Source: Bolinopsis microptera
Taxonomy: Eukaryota > Ctenophora > Tentaculata > Lobata > Bolinopsidae
Assembly (NCBI RefSeq): GCF_026151205.1
Contig: NC_087084.1
Span: 14,338,235-14,402,234, forward strand
Length of the DNA: 64,000 nt
Direction of reading: 5' to 3'
Positions 63,001-64,000 of the stretch are shown here, piece by piece (within the stretch, counting starts at the first letter, position 1; the number at the start of each line of letters is the position of its first letter). The notes under the pieces are model-generated. The model worked only from the letters and a program-made list of their open reading frames with translations, did no database searches and had not been told where the DNA came from. Made by a program: the position numbers and the translations under genes.

Positions 63001-64000
63001 CACGCCTGGTGGCAGGCTCTTCTTCTGAGACATTCCAAAGGAGCTTTGCACGCTCGCTACTGCTGCCTCTTCTTCCGGTAACGAGTGGTTCGTTATCAGG
63101 TTGTTAGCTGAAGTTCGGGTGGTTAATGGTTCGTTAGCTGCACAGTGCACAGGTGGTGGTTTTAGTTTTTTGAAACATTAATGGTTGAAGGAAAGTGAGT
63201 TTATGGGACCATGCTCTCCATCTTCCAAACTAGTGCGCGTCCGATGGCTGCGCCTGTTTAGAGCTGGCGTTTTTCAGAGATGTATCAGTCGTGCCTGCAA
63301 TTCAGAACTGTCAACAATTAGTAAGCATTTATCAGTAAATTCACTCTCACGCCATCCCCGTTAATAACATGTCTTTCTCCTAAATTTAGCTCAAAAGTTG
63401 TAAACCATATAACATTTTCAGTTTGCAACCTCAAGTGTTTCCAGAAGCGAAAACAATGACGTCAACATCAATAGCATCCCGCATCTCGACAGTACGATGA
63501 AGTTCCTGTGTCACTCCTTTGCACCTACCACGTGTAGGACGAAGTGGAGAAGTAGCTAAGAGATGGGCGCTGCTCAATCGGGTAACTGATCGTCTTGTTG
63601 CTATCTCGTGCACTAGGTGTGGTTGAGTAAGTAAGGGAGGCAAACGTGATAACAAATGATTCTTTATCTATCGACCATTCAATGTGCGTACCTAACAATA
63701 TCACTTTTGCAATACTGATATCGACAGACCTACATTAAATTGAAAAGATCCATAAAAGACCTGACCACATTTAAAACTCACCGTTTCTGATGTTGTCAAT
63801 GTTGGGTGGAGGGAGGTTGGGTGGGGGAGCGGGCTGAGTTAGTCCTGCACTCTGCTGTACTAACGAACTGCCGCTCTGAGCCAGGTGCAGGGAAGAGGAC
63901 AACGTTGCCGGCTGGTGCAACGACGCTGATTGGTGCAACGAAGTAGGTTGATGCATCGAGGTAGGTTGATGCATCGAGGTTTGGGACGCTGATACCGTCG
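60051..64000 (-). CDS. Gln/Ser/Pro-rich protein, last eight exons (UBAP2/Lingerer-like?)
   Basis: Exons are 63782-64000 (open at the window edge), 62896-63137, 62607-62696, 62225-62507, 61815-62022, 61150-61268, 60447-60565 and 60051-60164 (TAG). All phases match. The protein is low complexity. It has a repeat of SMHQPTSLHQSASLHQP, PPPNLPPPNIDNIRN, GSSMYYGDSAASSVHHQ, about 60 residues of QAQQQQQ encoded by CAG/CAA, and GLSGGYPGPLLGYHYPHPIH. QFGQYESDYKELYGG, DYTKMMGDKNVFNMGYMQFP and a PKHYWSHR end follow. Composition and Tyr/Gly/Pro motifs recall the C-terminal half of UBAP2/UBAP2L (Lingerer), RNA-granule proteins, but no diagnostic domain is in the window. The N-terminal exons lie beyond position 64000. 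Confidence 0.75.
60566..60930 (-). repeat. About 47-bp acceptor array, eight copies
   Basis: In the transcribed sense units begin GTAAAGTGTAAACCCC and end TTTGATACCCCAG, so each is bounded GT...AG. The last junction, ACCCCAG|GTATATCCC (60565), is the genuine acceptor of the penultimate exon. Junction positions are about 60565, 60610, 60656, 60703, 60750, 60797, 60840 (variant) and 60887. Confidence 0.93.
61022..61138. repeat. (TAGATGTCCTGTTAC)n repeats
   Basis: Roughly 15-bp and 45-bp units (ATGAATAACTG.TGAATAGATG, then TAGATGTCCTGTTAC four times) directly downstream of the donor of exon 61150-61268. Confidence 0.85.
61412..61800 (-). repeat. 16-bp array flanked by a duplicated exon end and donor
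   Basis: About 20 units of ACCAGGTAACTAAGTA (61465-61790) separate the genuine exon end (CAACTACGCGCAGACCCAGA ... GT|GTGAGT at 61815) from a second copy at 61421-61464. That copy has the same 40-odd bases and the same GTGAGT donor. The duplicated exon end encodes LNYAQTQKQSHSV. Confidence 0.9.

Overview
The window is animal (metazoan) nuclear DNA. The evidence is: split genes with GT-AG introns in all three phases; a secreted protein built from lectin, EGF and Ig modules; a class A GPCR with LDL-receptor repeats; a non-LTR retrotransposon; hAT-type MITEs with target-site duplications; and abundant minisatellites. I cannot place the species. An invertebrate with 100-150 nt exons fits (sponge, cnidarian, placozoan or lophotrochozoan).

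Layout. Positions 1-19327 hold no gene I can support: tandem arrays, two clean hAT-type MITEs, hairpins, CACGTG clusters and a retrotransposon tail. A single large gene on the minus strand runs from 46721 (ATG) down to 19328 (stop). I traced 41 coding exons by eye. All phases match and the sum is 5820 nt (1939 codons plus stop) in the shortest form. Module order is signal peptide, two PAN/Apple-like segments, five or six tectonin repeats, a galectin-like domain, four F-type (fucolectin) domains, cysteine-rich PCSK9-C-terminus-like modules with EGFs, and two Ig-like domains. A 5'-truncated LINE lies in one of its introns. At 48249-51561, also minus, is an LDLa-type (LGR/GRL101-like) GPCR with one apparent frameshift. 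Positions 51790-57889 are transposon territory: a decayed DDE transposase, terminal inverted repeats, a fold-back element carrying a nested hAT-like insertion, and a perfect 106-bp palindrome. At 60051-64000 (minus, open at the window edge) are the last eight exons of a Gln/Ser/Pro-rich protein, possibly UBAP2/Lingerer-like.

Main discovery candidate. Many minisatellites in the two multi-exon genes are not random intron filler. Their repeat unit contains the splice junction of the adjacent exon. One array repeats a 66-nt unit with 97 acceptor junctions (31536-37874); others repeat 28-nt (about 22 copies) and about 47-nt (8 copies) acceptor units. Donor arrays have 32-nt (7 copies) and roughly 28-nt G-tract units (about 35 copies), with smaller duplications elsewhere. 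In the acceptor arrays each unit begins with GT and ends with AG, so every copy is formally a mini-intron or an in-frame exon piece. This looks like a recurrent process that amplifies exon-intron boundaries, with possible consequences for recursive or alternative splicing and for protein length.
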